A stretch of DNA of 64,000 bases, taken from contig JAFTXX010000001.1 of NCBI GenBank assembly GCA_017461475.1, positions 1-64,000 on the forward strand, read 5' to 3'. Below the pieces are notes generated by a model that was given only the letters and a program-made list of their open reading frames with translations, was not told where the DNA came from and made no database searches. Within the stretch, counting starts at the first letter, position 1, and the number at the start of each line of letters is the position of its first letter. Source of the DNA: Clostridia bacterium. GTDB lineage: Bacteria; Bacillota; Clostridia; Oscillospirales; CAG-272. Below are positions 32,636 to 41,277 of the stretch, in pieces. The translations under genes were made by a program, and so were the position numbers.

Positions 32636-33846
32636 TTATGGATTTTCGTAAAATTATTGCTGTATTTGTCTGCCTTGCGTCGCTTATGCTTTGCGCGTGC
32701 GAGACAGAGGTGGAGGAGACCACTGCGGTGACAACGACTGAAGAGGTAACCACCACCGCATTTGTTCCCGAGCCTATCTATGAGGAGCCGACGCTGTACA
32801 CACTTTCGTTTATCGCCGCGGGCGATAACATGGCGTATTACGGCAATCTTCGCGACGCTGCCCGCAACGCGGAGGGAACCGACGCAAAGTATGATTTTAA
32901 ACCGTCTTACACCTCGATAAAGCCAATAGTTGAGGCGCACGACCTTGCGTTTATCAATCAGGAGACCCTGATGTGCGGCGAGGGGTATGACTATTCATAC
33001 TATCCGTATTTCAATTCTCCGCAGGAACTCGGCGACGCTGTAGTCGACGCGGGTTTTGATATCGTCGGCATGGCAAACAATCATATGCTTGACAAAGGCG
33101 AGAAAGGTCTGCTTGCAACCCTTGATTATTGGGATGCGCAACCTGTCACCAACATCGGTGCGTACCGCAATCGTGAAGAGTACGACAGTATCACCGTTAT
33201 TGAGAAAAACGGCATTTCGATAGCGCTTCTTTCATTCACTTATTCTACTAACGGTAATTCTTTGCCCAAGGGCAGTGAGGTGTATATTCCGTACATTGAT
33301 AATGACGAAATAGCATCAAAGGTAGCCGAGGCTGAAACGCTTGCGGATATTACAATAGTCTCTATGCACTGGGGAACTGAGTTTTCTTTTAATGTAAACT
33401 CCGCACAAAAAGAGCTTGCCGCGCTTATCTGCGAAAACGGCGGTGATGTTATCATAGGTCATCACCCGCACGTTATTCAGCCGATGGAGTGGATAGAGTG
33501 CGAGAACAACCGCACGCTTTGTATGTATTCGCTCGGCAATTTCATGTCGGAAATGGAGTACGGTGCAAGAATCCTCGGCGGTATGGTATCATTTGATATC
33601 GAAAAACTTGGTGAAAACGGTAAACCCGAGGTCAAAAACGTGCTTTTCATTCCCACCGTGTTTGACTTTACCAGCCGTTTTTACAACAACCACATCTATC
33701 TCCTTGAGGATTACACCGATGAGCAGGCGAGAAAGCACGGTATATCGTATTACGGCAACTCCACCACGCTTGACACGCTCAAAGGCTATGTAACTAAGTA
33801 TATTTCAGAGGAGTTTTTACCCGATTTTCTTAAAATAGTAGAGTAA
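32632..33846 (+). CDS. CapA-family (PGA-type) metallophosphatase-like lipoprotein
   Basis: The 404-residue product has a lipoprotein signal (KIIAVFVCLASLMLCACE), a Thr/Glu-rich linker and a CapA/PGA_cap calcineurin-like domain: FIAAGDNMAYYG, FINQETLMCG, GMANNHMLDKG, VSMHWGTEF and IIGHHPHVIQP. Members are linked to poly-gamma-glutamate or other surface polymers, but many are of unknown role. TTG at 32632 overlaps the preceding stop and has GAGGA 7 bases upstream; ATG at 32638 is an alternative 2 codons on. It is a surface protein outside the membrane. Confidence 0.88.
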   Translation: MIMDFRKIIAVFVCLASLMLCACETEVEETTAVTTTEEVTTTAFVPEPIYEEPTLYTLSFIAAGDNMAYYGNLRDAARNAEGTDAKYDFKPSYTSIKPIVEAHDLAFINQETLMCGEGYDYSYYPYFNSPQELGDAVVDAGFDIVGMANNHMLDKGEKGLLATLDYWDAQPVTNIGAYRNREEYDSITVIEKNGISIALLSFTYSTNGNSLPKGSEVYIPYIDNDEIASKVAEAETLADITIVSMHWGTEFSFNVNSAQKELAALICENGGDVIIGHHPHVIQPMEWIECENNRTLCMYSLGNFMSEMEYGARILGGMVSFDIEKLGENGKPEVKNVLFIPTVFDFTSRFYNNHIYLLEDYTDEQARKHGISYYGNSTTLDTLKGYVTKYISEEFLPDFLKIVE

Positions 33847-33848
33847 TT

Positions 33849-34607
33849 ATGGAAAAACATCTTGTATTTTTTGACGTTGACGGCACTTTGATGCACCACC
33901 ATGATACAGTTTATGAGTGTGACGTCGCCGCCCTTAAAAAGCTCAAAGCCGCAGGGCATGAAATATTTTTAAACACGGGCAGAAGCCGTTCAATCTTGCC
34001 GAAAGACCTGCTTAAAAAGGTCAAGTTTGACGGTTTCGTTTGCGGCTCGTCTTATGTGGAGTACCACGGCAAAGTTCTGCACCGCGAGTGCGTTGACGAT
34101 GAGACTTTGCGCGGGTTTTGCCGCTATGCAAAGGATAACGGTATCAAACTTTTGCTCGAAGGCGAGGCACAGTCCTACGGTGTAAACCAAGGCTGTTTTC
34201 ACCCGTGCGTTGATATCACCGAGGCGCTTGAAGACTGTCTCATAGACCCCGGTTTTATGCGCGTGACCAAGCTTACCGCCGACCGCGACATCCCAAAGAG
34301 AGTGTATGACCGTTTTCCGAGGATACGCTGTATCAATTTCGGCGGTTACAGTGAGCAGATAGTTGCGGGATATGACAAGGCGTACGGCATGAAACTGCTT
34401 TGCGATAAACTCGGTGTTCCTTACAAAAACACCGCCGCTTTCGGCGACAGTGTAAACGATATTGAAATGTTGAAGTTCGCAGGCAAAAGCGTGATAATGA
34501 AGCAGGCTGCCGAAAAACTTGACGAATTTGCAACCTTCCGCGCTACTGTCGATGAGGGTGGTGTTTGTGAAGGAATTGAAAAACTATTCTTTGGAGAAGA
34601 AAAATGA
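33849..34607 (+). CDS. Cof-type HAD-IIB hydrolase
   Basis: A haloacid dehalogenase-type phosphatase of 252 residues with motif I FFDVDGTL (residues 7-14), motif II NTGRS, and motif IV AFGDSVNDIEML. It has the type IIB cap, and relatives dephosphorylate sugar phosphates or flavin nucleotides, so the substrate is unknown. It lies 2 bases after the CapA-like gene and overlaps the Sel1 gene by 4 bases. Confidence 0.9.
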   Translation: MEKHLVFFDVDGTLMHHHDTVYECDVAALKKLKAAGHEIFLNTGRSRSILPKDLLKKVKFDGFVCGSSYVEYHGKVLHRECVDDETLRGFCRYAKDNGIKLLLEGEAQSYGVNQGCFHPCVDITEALEDCLIDPGFMRVTKLTADRDIPKRVYDRFPRIRCINFGGYSEQIVAGYDKAYGMKLLCDKLGVPYKNTAAFGDSVNDIEMLKFAGKSVIMKQAAEKLDEFATFRATVDEGGVCEGIEKLFFGEEK

Positions 34608-35422
34608 ACAGTTACGAAATTGCCGAAAAACTCAGCGGCGATACCGATAAAGATATAGAACTTCTGACATCCATGATGCTCAGCGAGCGTGACCGCGAGA
34701 CAAAGCGCACTATTATTGAACTGCTTGACCGCGTCAACGACTATGCGCACCTTACAGAGCGCGGACTTACGCCGAGCGGTGTAAGATATTTTGATTTTGT
34801 TGTCGGCGACTGCCTTTTTGAAATGCCGAGCGACGATGTTATCGACGCGCTCAGTGCGGCAAAGAAAGGAGCCGAAAACGGCGATGCCGAGGCGCAGTAT
34901 ACATACGCAATGTACATTCTCGGCGGCGCGCTCGGCTACCCCGATTATACCGCGGTCGTGGACCTGCTTAAAAAATCCGCGGAGCAGGGCAACAGCGGCG
35001 CTCTTTACGAACTCGGCGTTTGCTACATGAACGGCGAGGGTGTCCGCAATGACTCCCTTGAGACCGAGCGCCTTTGGAAACGCGCCGTAGAACTTGGTAA
35101 TGTTGACGCGATGGTTGCACTCGGCGCCGCATACCGCGGCGGCAAAGGATTGCCCGAAAATCCGAAAGGCTGCTTTGAGATGTACAAGGCGGCGGCGGAC
35201 GCGGGCAGCAGCGCTGGTTATTTGCACCTCGGCATCTGCTATTTCAACGGCACTGGTACCGAAGCTGATATCGAAAAGGCGATAGCAACCGTGCAGATAG
35301 CGGAAGATATGGGAAATTCGGATGCAAAAATGCTGCTTAAACGCATGCAGAGATATTACGAGGAGGAAGACCTTGATGAACTCGAAATTGCCGCTCGAAA
35401 TAGAGAGAAAATTTCTGATTGA
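34604..35422 (+). CDS. Sel1-like (TPR-type) repeat protein
   Basis: The 272-residue soluble protein has at least four Sel1 repeats from about residue 85: AAKKGAENGDAEAQYTYAMY, LLKKSAEQGNSGALYELGVC, LWKRAVELGNVDAMVALGAA and MYKAAADAGSSAGYLHLGIC. These form a solenoid for protein binding. ATGA overlap with the HAD gene at its start and a 47-base overlap with the CYTH gene at its end tie it into the operon. Partner unknown. Confidence 0.88.
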   Translation: MNSYEIAEKLSGDTDKDIELLTSMMLSERDRETKRTIIELLDRVNDYAHLTERGLTPSGVRYFDFVVGDCLFEMPSDDVIDALSAAKKGAENGDAEAQYTYAMYILGGALGYPDYTAVVDLLKKSAEQGNSGALYELGVCYMNGEGVRNDSLETERLWKRAVELGNVDAMVALGAAYRGGKGLPENPKGCFEMYKAAADAGSSAGYLHLGICYFNGTGTEADIEKAIATVQIAEDMGNSDAKMLLKRMQRYYEEEDLDELEIAARNREKISD

Positions 35423-35882
35423 GTACCCCGATTTAAAGGAACTTGAGAGACTTTCAAACGGTAACTTTTCGGATATTTCGCAGACATATCTCACATCGGA
35501 AAAAGGCACAAGTGAGCGCGTCCGCGCAAGAACGCGCGGCGGTGTTACCGTGTACACCCACAACACAAAGATAAAACTTTCGTCAATGAAACGCATCGAA
35601 CTTGAAGACGAGGTAAGTGAGGAAGAGTACAAAGAACTGCAAAAACGCGCCGACCCCGCCTGCCGCACCATAGAAAAAGTGCGCTACTGCGTACCGCACG
35701 GCGGATTTGTCTTTGAAATAGATGTATTTCCGTTTTGGAGCGACAAAGCGTTTATGGAAGTGGAAATGCCGAGTGAGGACACCCCGGTGGAACTCCCCGA
35801 TTTTGTAAAAATCATCCGCGAAGTCACCGATGATAACCGCTATACCAACCACGCGCTTGCAATAGAACTGCCGGAGGATTAA
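35376..35882 (+). CDS. CYTH domain protein
   Basis: CYTH/thiamine-triphosphatase-like protein of 168 residues. LEIERKFLI at the N-terminus is the ExExK metal-triphosphate motif, followed by alternating charged strands (ERVRARTRGG, RIELEDEVSEEEY, FEIDVFPF). CYTH enzymes bind triphosphate compounds with Mg; substrate here is unknown, and the relation to class IV adenylate cyclases is only by fold. The start at 35376 is set by AGGAGG 9 bases upstream, inside the Sel1 gene. Confidence 0.87.
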   Translation: MNSKLPLEIERKFLIEYPDLKELERLSNGNFSDISQTYLTSEKGTSERVRARTRGGVTVYTHNTKIKLSSMKRIELEDEVSEEEYKELQKRADPACRTIEKVRYCVPHGGFVFEIDVFPFWSDKAFMEVEMPSEDTPVELPDFVKIIREVTDDNRYTNHALAIELPED

Positions 35883-35886
35883 TTAT

Positions 35887-36252
35887 ATGTTTGGTTTAAT
35901 TGAATTTATTTTCCCGATATTTTTTATTGCCATATTCGGCATTGTTATCGGAACGTTTGTCGGTACTGCCGTCAAAGGCGTTAAGACATGGAACAAAAAT
36001 AACAACTCGCCCCGTCTTACCGTATGGGCAAAGGTGGTTACCAAGCGCAACCACACGGGTGTACACAGTCACAATCACGGTGGGCATCACCACACCACTC
36101 ATTCAAGTACATACTTTGTAACGTTTGAAGTTGAAAGCGGTGACCGCATGGAACTTCAAATGGACGGTTTTGAGTTTGGTATGCTTGTCGAGGGCGACGA
36201 AGGAAAACTTACCTTCCAGGGTACAAGATACCTCGGTTTTGAGAGAGAATAA
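35887..36252 (+). CDS. DUF2500 family protein with His-rich loop
   Basis: The 121-residue product has an N-terminal membrane helix (FIEFIFPIFFIAIFGIVIG-like, residues about 5-30) and a DUF2500 domain with SPRLTVWAKVVTKRN. A His-rich stretch (HSHNHGGHHHTTH, about residues 60-72) lies before TYFVTFEV. The family is of unknown function. The His cluster could bind metal, but the same region is variable in relatives. ATG follows the CYTH stop by 4 bases and its stop overlaps the next ATG (TAATG). Confidence 0.8.
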   Translation: MFGLIEFIFPIFFIAIFGIVIGTFVGTAVKGVKTWNKNNNSPRLTVWAKVVTKRNHTGVHSHNHGGHHHTTHSSTYFVTFEVESGDRMELQMDGFEFGMLVEGDEGKLTFQGTRYLGFERE

Positions 36253-36728
36253 TGAAGAAATATATTGGAATTGCAATAGCCTTGTGTTTGCTGATAGGTG
36301 TATCGGCGTTTGCTCTCACGCGCGGCGAAAATAAATTGCTGAGCGAAAGCAACATCACCGAGATTCCTTGCGACGGCGTTACGCTTACAGTTTCGGCGAC
36401 GCACAGCGAAGTGGAGTATACAATAGAAAGTTCCACAGTGGATTATATTGTATATGACGGCTATAATGACAGTATGCGGCTTGAAATGCTGCGGGACGGA
36501 AAATGGTATAAGGTGCAAGCCACGGGAAAAAGCCATGACGAACCTGCCGCCGTTTCCCCGAACAACAGCCACACAGTGCGCCTTAAATGGAAAGATGTGT
36601 ACAAGTATAATATGGAAAGCGGTCAGTACCGCCTTGTATACACCTTTTGGGCAATGGACAAATCAAAAGGCCACCCGCCCGTAGAGAGCGATAGTTATGT
36701 TGTAATACAAGAATTTGTTATACAGTAA
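36252..36728 (+). CDS. Exported Ig-like domain protein
   Basis: The 158-residue product has a signal or anchor helix (KKYIGIAIALCLLIGVSAFA) and a single beta-rich domain: VEYTIESSTVDYIVYDG, LEMLRDGKWYKV, and YNMESGQYRLVYTF. It resembles the bacterial immunoglobulin-like (Big_14-type) domain of small Clostridial lipoproteins, though no lipobox Cys is present. Last gene of the eight-gene run. Function unknown. Confidence 0.72.
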   Translation: MKKYIGIAIALCLLIGVSAFALTRGENKLLSESNITEIPCDGVTLTVSATHSEVEYTIESSTVDYIVYDGYNDSMRLEMLRDGKWYKVQATGKSHDEPAAVSPNNSHTVRLKWKDVYKYNMESGQYRLVYTFWAMDKSKGHPPVESDSYVVIQEFVIQ

Positions 36729-36769
36729 AAACGACCTCGCGGATTCATTAAACTGAAATAGTCAAATGC

Positions 36770-37013
36770 TAAATTAATGTTTATGTTACAAACATCTCCG
36801 CCCGAGATCGCAACGCTGACGCTCAAGGATGACAAGGGCGGGATTAATCAAAGTGCTGAAAAGGCTTATTTTATAGCATTGTAACAACCCCCGCTTGTCA
36901 TCCTCGAACGGAGCACAAGGAACCGAAGGTTGCTGCCATACTCGCAAAGCGAGTATGGGCGGAGTGAAGGATCTTGCGGGGAGATGTTTGCTTATACGCT
37001 AAACATTAATTTA
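36770..37013 (-). repeat. Dispersed palindromic element, copy 2 (244 bp)
   Basis: Inverted relative to copies 1 and 3. Ends are TAAATTAATGTTTA (36770-36783) and the exact complement TAAACATTAATTTA (37000-37013). Between them lie ACATCTCCGCCCGAGATC, AAGGATGACAAGGGCGGGAT and the complementary CCCCCGCTTGTCATCCTCGA. It also carries nested hairpins (CATACTCGC-AAA-GCGAGTATG and GGAACC...GGTT) shared with copy 3. It fills most of the gap between the Ig-like gene and polA. Confidence 0.85.
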
Positions 37014-37040
37014 CTTCACAAAACATTTACAAAAAGCAAA

Positions 37041-37082
37041 AAAACCTTACAATTTCCGTAAAAACGGGCTTTGTAAGGTTTT
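37041..37082 (-). terminator. polA terminator
   Basis: AAAACCTTACAA pairs with TTGTAAGGTTTT, and CCGT/ACGG forms an inner helix with an AAAA loop. Read on the minus strand it runs into a seven-T tract. It lies 21 bases after the polA stop. Confidence 0.85.
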
Positions 37083-37103
37083 CTTCTTGCAACTTTTTGC
37101 TAA

Positions 37104-39620
37104 CTATTTATTCTCATACCACGTGTCGCCTACGGTAAGTTCCACAGACAGCGGCACTGACAGTTTCACCGCGTTTTCCATTTCGTGGCGGAGAATTTCG
37201 GCGGCTTTATCGGCACAGTCGCGGGACGCTTCAACCAGCAGTTCGTCATGGACTTGCAAAATAAGTTTTGCGTCGATGTTTGCTTCTTTTAGCGCACGGC
37301 GTGTGTTTATCATCGCTATTTTGATGATGTCTGCCGCACTGCCTTGAATTGGACTGTTCATTGCGACGCGTTCGCCGAAATTTTTCATATTCTTGTTTGA
37401 CGCGCTGAGTTCGGGGATATAACGGCGTCTTTTGAAGATGGTTTCAACGTAGCCTTTGTCATAAGCGGATGCTATGGTATCTTTGAGGTAGCGGTCGATA
37501 GCGCCGAAACGCTCAAGGTAACTCTTGATGTATTCGTCAGCCTGCTTTTTTGTTATGCCGAGATCCATAGCAAGACTAAACGCGCCGATGCCGTAGACAA
37601 TGCCGAAGTTTACTGCCTTTGCACGTTTGCGAAGCTCGCTTGTTACTGCGCCGAGCGGCACGCCGAATACGGCGGACGCGGTGGACGCGTGAATGTCCTC
37701 GCCCGAGAGAAACGCGTTTATCATGGTTTCGTCGCCAGCGATGTGCGCAAGCAGGCGAAGTTCGATTTGTGAGTAGTCAGCGTCGATCAGTACGTGGTTT
37801 TCGTCGCAGGGAATAAAGTAACGGCGGAGTTCGTGCCCCATCTCGGTGCGGATAGGGATGTTCTGCAGATTAGGTTCAGCGGAAGAAAGTCTGCCGGTCG
37901 CCGTGCCCGTTTGCTTAAAGACGGTGTGTACCTTGCTTTCGCTGTCTGCAACTTTCAAAAGTCCGTCTACATAGGTGCTGCACAGTTTTGATACCTTGCG
38001 GAACTCAAGCACTTCGTCGATTATCGGATGATATGGGCGAAGTTTTTCGAGTACCTCTGCATTTGTGGAGTAGCCGGTCTTTGTCTTCTTCAGGCAGGGA
38101 AGTCCGAGACGCTCAAACAGCACTTCGCCGAGTTGTTTCGGAGAGTTGATGTTGAACTCGCCACCGGCAAGCATGTAAATTCGTTCTTCAAGTTCGCCTT
38201 GCAGAGTTTTTAACTGTTCGCCGTAGTTTGCAAGCCCCTCGGTGTCAAGCTTGAAACCGTCGGTTTCCATCTCATAAAGCACGCGGCAGAGAGGGAGCTC
38301 CATGTCGCTGTAAAGCGACTCTATGCCGTCGGCTTTCAGCCGCTCGGAAGTCGCTTCGTAAATGCGGTAGATAACGCCTGCCGCGGGAACATCGGTGTTC
38401 ACACCTTCGTTTGCGTATGCGGCGGCAAGGCGGTCAAGTTCAAACGAGCCTTCGCCGGCGTTTATCGCATAAGCGGCAAGCATGATGTCGTATGCGTTTT
38501 CGCTCGGCAAAAATCCGTGCGGCGCGCACATTGCCGAGAGACCTTTCAGGTCGTGACAGATAAGATTGTCGCTTTCAAGCAAAGACTTGAGTTCGTCAAA
38601 GTTTGCTTCGGTTACATATACATTCTTACCGTCCGAGAAAGAAAACTTATTGCCGAACGGAGCAAATGAAAATTTATCGGTAAGCTTTTCCCCAAGTTCT
38701 TTGCCCCCGATTTCGGTAACTTCTTCGGTTGCTGCTTCGGGGTTCGGAGAATCGCTTTCACTAAGTCCGAATTTTTTTATAAAAGCCGAAAATTCAAGGC
38801 GTGTAAAAAGGGCATAAAGAGCTGCGCGGTCGGTTTCTTTTACCGCTGTGTCCTCAACGGTTACTCCACAGGGCGCGTCGGTGTCGATGCGCGCGAGCGT
38901 CTGTGACAGAAATGCATTGTCGCGGTCAGCGCGTAGTTTGTCCTTTTGCTTTTCGCTTATCTTGTCGGTACTTTCAAGTTCCGCATAGACATTTTCGAGT
39001 GTGCCAAAGTCGCTGATTAACTTAAGCGCACCCTTTTCGCCGATGCCTGCAATACCGGGGATGTTGTCCGATTTGTCGCCCATTATCGCCTTGACATCAA
39101 CAAACTGCGTCGGCTCAACGCCGTAGTGGTTTAGAAACTCGGCGCGGTCAAAGTTTATCGTCTCTGTGTTGGTGCAGAGCAATACGGTGACATTGGCACC
39201 GATAAGTTGCAGAGAGTCGCGGTCACCCGTGAGAACGTATGCGTTCATCCCCGCGTTTGCTGCGCGGTTTGCAAGAGTACCGATGATGTCATCCGCCTCA
39301 TAGCCCTCTTTTTCGACAACGGTAAGCCCCATCGCGCGTAGAATGTCCTTGGCGGGAGCAAACTGCATGAGCAGTTCATCGGGAGTTGCCCGTCTGCCTG
39401 CCTTGTAGTCTGCGTACATTTTGTGACGGAAGGTAGGAGCTTTTAAATCAAAGGCAACTGCCGCATAGTCGGGGTCAACCGCCTTCAAATGCTTTTCAAT
39501 TATATTTACCATGCCGTAGATGGCATTTGTGTGCATGCCGTCTTTGGTGGTCAGCGGACGCACGCCGTAGAACGCGCGGTTTATTATACTGTTGCCGTCA
39601 ATTACCAGAAGTTTTTTCAT
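37104..39620 (-). CDS. polA: DNA polymerase I
   Basis: PolA fills gaps and removes primers in replication and repair. The 838-residue product has a 5'-3' exonuclease domain (KKLLVIDGNSIINRAFYG, LTGDRDSLQL, GDKSDNIPGI), a middle domain and the polymerase domain with motifs A (DYSQIELRLLAHI), B (RKRAKAVNFGIVYG) and C (LQVHDELLVE). In the middle domain the DxE metal motif of 3'-5' exonuclease I is missing, so proofreading is probably absent, as in several Gram-positive PolI. The next gene overlaps its start by 23 bases, so both share a transcript. GAAGG-type site upstream. Confidence 0.97.
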   Translation of the reverse strand: MKKLLVIDGNSIINRAFYGVRPLTTKDGMHTNAIYGMVNIIEKHLKAVDPDYAAVAFDLKAPTFRHKMYADYKAGRRATPDELLMQFAPAKDILRAMGLTVVEKEGYEADDIIGTLANRAANAGMNAYVLTGDRDSLQLIGANVTVLLCTNTETINFDRAEFLNHYGVEPTQFVDVKAIMGDKSDNIPGIAGIGEKGALKLISDFGTLENVYAELESTDKISEKQKDKLRADRDNAFLSQTLARIDTDAPCGVTVEDTAVKETDRAALYALFTRLEFSAFIKKFGLSESDSPNPEAATEEVTEIGGKELGEKLTDKFSFAPFGNKFSFSDGKNVYVTEANFDELKSLLESDNLICHDLKGLSAMCAPHGFLPSENAYDIMLAAYAINAGEGSFELDRLAAAYANEGVNTDVPAAGVIYRIYEATSERLKADGIESLYSDMELPLCRVLYEMETDGFKLDTEGLANYGEQLKTLQGELEERIYMLAGGEFNINSPKQLGEVLFERLGLPCLKKTKTGYSTNAEVLEKLRPYHPIIDEVLEFRKVSKLCSTYVDGLLKVADSESKVHTVFKQTGTATGRLSSAEPNLQNIPIRTEMGHELRRYFIPCDENHVLIDADYSQIELRLLAHIAGDETMINAFLSGEDIHASTASAVFGVPLGAVTSELRKRAKAVNFGIVYGIGAFSLAMDLGITKKQADEYIKSYLERFGAIDRYLKDTIASAYDKGYVETIFKRRRYIPELSASNKNMKNFGERVAMNSPIQGSAADIIKIAMINTRRALKEANIDAKLILQVHDELLVEASRDCADKAAEILRHEMENAVKLSVPLSVELTVGDTWYENK

Positions 39621-40434
39621 TTTCTTTAATTTCCTTTTCTTCTGCAGTCGGCTTGGTCAGCGCAATGGTGATAAGTCTTACAAGATGATAAACGCCAAGC
39701 ATGAGAATTATAACATCGTAGTAAATATCGGTAAGTGGAGCCGAAAGGTTGGCTACTGCGTAAATAAGGTCGGGTATCGCGAGCGCAAATGAAAGCACAA
39801 CGGCGGTGGGAGCAAATGCAAGATAGCGACGAAGACACGGACGGCCGAGATAAGAGTTGGCTTCGGCAACCGTTGCAAGCATCAAAAAGATTGCCGCCGC
39901 ATAGCAGAGCACTATAGAATGGTTGATGTAAGAAACGGACATGTCAAAGTACAGACCGAAAACGAGTGCAAGAAGTACAAGCGCACTGCCGCTGCACAGA
40001 AGTGCACGGACCTCTCCGATTTTTGCATTGTAAGACACAAAGTAGAGAAGTGCAACCACTGCAAACAGCGTCATAAGCAGCGAAGCTGGGCTGAAAGATG
40101 CATGTCGGATGATTAAAATTTTACCCAAGCTGTAAACAATAAAACCGGCGAAAACGCATGTCGCTACCATAGAAACAATATGCAAACTGCGGCTGTCCGG
40201 AAGTGAAAACGGATTTTTTTCTTCCTTTATATATATATACGCCGTTGCAAACACAATTACGGCAAGCGCGGTGAGCAAACAGTTAAATACTACTTGCAAG
40301 CTTTTGTCGGTGTAGAATCCTTCAACACCGTTGTAGGCGGTCATAAGAACCGCGCGGATAATAACAGCGGCAACAGAGAACAAAGCGGCAACCGCCGTCA
40401 CGGCTTTTGAAAATACAGATGATTTGGTAGTCAT
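39598..40434 (-). CDS. Polytopic membrane protein of unknown function
   Basis: A 278-residue protein with about eight predicted membrane helices (for example AVTAVAALFSVAAVIIRAVL, LLTALAVIVFATAYIYI, LLMTLFAVVALLYFVSY, AVVLSFALAIPDLIYAV) and a short charged C-terminal tail. I recognise no family. The start at 40434 has AAGGA 7 bases upstream; the longer in-frame ATG 18 bases upstream contains that site. It is upstream of polA on the same transcript and overlaps it by 23 bases. Confidence 0.72.
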   Translation of the reverse strand: MTTKSSVFSKAVTAVAALFSVAAVIIRAVLMTAYNGVEGFYTDKSLQVVFNCLLTALAVIVFATAYIYIKEEKNPFSLPDSRSLHIVSMVATCVFAGFIVYSLGKILIIRHASFSPASLLMTLFAVVALLYFVSYNAKIGEVRALLCSGSALVLLALVFGLYFDMSVSYINHSIVLCYAAAIFLMLATVAEANSYLGRPCLRRYLAFAPTAVVLSFALAIPDLIYAVANLSAPLTDIYYDVIILMLGVYHLVRLITIALTKPTAEEKEIKENEKTSGN

Positions 40435-40583
40435 AAAATGTCCTTCTTTCAATAGACTGTATATATTCTATCATATTATTAAAAAAAATAACAGAGGTAG
40501 AGTGAAAAAACTTCAAATATTGCATATGTGCAAAATGCACAAAAAAAGCTTTGAAAGTTCTCATATTTTTTCTATAAAAAAAC

Positions 40584-40612
40584 TTGCATTTTTGCGACTT
40601 TTCTTGTATAAT
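40584..40612 (+). promoter_or_regulatory. Sigma-A promoter of the S10-spc-alpha operon
   Basis: TTGCAT (40584-40589), 17 bases and perfect TATAAT (40607-40612). It lies 271 bases before rpsJ, leaving a long leader. Confidence 0.8.
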
Positions 40613-40882
40613 GATAGGGCTTGATATGCGATGAAGCGGGAGGTTGCCGTAGAAATGCGGGTAATTTCCGTGGAGTATGTCCGATAACCGGGCGAAAACA
40701 AGATTATACTTTGCACCGTGCGGTGCTACAAAAAGAGTATTCGCGTTACCGGTATTTACTATGGCTGCAAACCGCCGTTTGCAGAGGTGGTAAGTGCCGG
40801 GTTCACAAAGGGAATGCTTGAAACGCACGGCACAGTGTTGAGTGCATCGCCCCACTAATTAATTTAGAAGGAGGCAAACAAA
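40613..40882 (+). promoter_or_regulatory. Structured leader of the S10 operon
   Basis: A 270-base leader without a credible ORF. It has clear local hairpins: GCACC-GTGC-GGTGC (about 40711-40724) and CTGCAAAC-CGCC-GTTTGCAG (about 40768-40787), plus paired segments around GTGCC...GGCAC. E. coli regulates this operon by L4 binding to an S10 leader, and other ribosomal leader RNAs are predicted in Clostridia. The role here is inferred from position and length. AGAAGGAGG before rpsJ completes the region. Confidence 0.6.
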
Positions 40883-41191
40883 ATGGCAGTCAATGAGAAA
40901 ATCAGAATCAGACTGAAGAGCTACGACCACACTCTTATCGATACGGCGGCAGAAAAGATAGTGGAAGTTGCTAAGAGAAACGGTGCAACCGTTTCGGGTC
41001 CTGTGCCGCTCCCTACTGAGAAGGAAATCGTAACCATTCTCCGTGCGGTTCACAAGTACAAGGACAGCCGTGAGCAGTTCGAAATGCGCACACACAAGAG
41101 ACTGATCGACATCATCAAACCCTCTAAGGCAGTTGTTGAAGCAATCGCTGCAACCGAACTTCCTGCAGGTGTTGAGATTGAAATCATCTAA
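40883..41191 (+). CDS. rpsJ: 30S ribosomal protein S10
   Basis: 102 residues, full length. [20 protein letters not shown] is the family N-terminus. S10 lies in the head of the small subunit and also forms the NusB-S10 antitermination complex. First gene of the S10 operon, after a strong AGAAGGAGG site. An 86-base gap with a hairpin separates it from rplC. Confidence 0.98.
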   Translation: MAVNEKIRIRLKSYDHTLIDTAAEKIVEVAKRNGATVSGPVPLPTEKEIVTILRAVHKYKDSREQFEMRTHKRLIDIIKPSKAVVEAIAATELPAGVEIEII

Positions 41192-41203
41192 GTCTCAAAG
41201 ACC

Positions 41204-41255
41204 ATTGGTCAAGTTGGTATGAACGGGAAACCGAAATTCAAGCATGCCAACCAAT
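41204..41255 (+). other. Hairpin between rpsJ and rplC
   Basis: GTTGGTATG (41213-41221) pairs with CATGCCAAC (41243-41251) with one G-T, and CATTGG upstream can add pairs with CCAAT. The 86-base gap is much longer than most gaps in this operon. It could be an internal regulatory or processing site. Confidence 0.4.
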
Positions 41256-41277
41256 AACTTATGGAGGAAAAGAAACA

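Noticed and set aside
36770..37013. Possible insertion sequence with transposase
   Set aside because: No transposase frame is in any of the four copies; short frames through them (with ILERS- or SEGSRGEMFV-like peptides) are translations of the palindrome arms.
40621..40821. 66-codon open frame in the rpsJ leader
   Set aside because: It starts with TTG without a ribosome site, and the product is not recognisable. The region is better explained as a structured leader.
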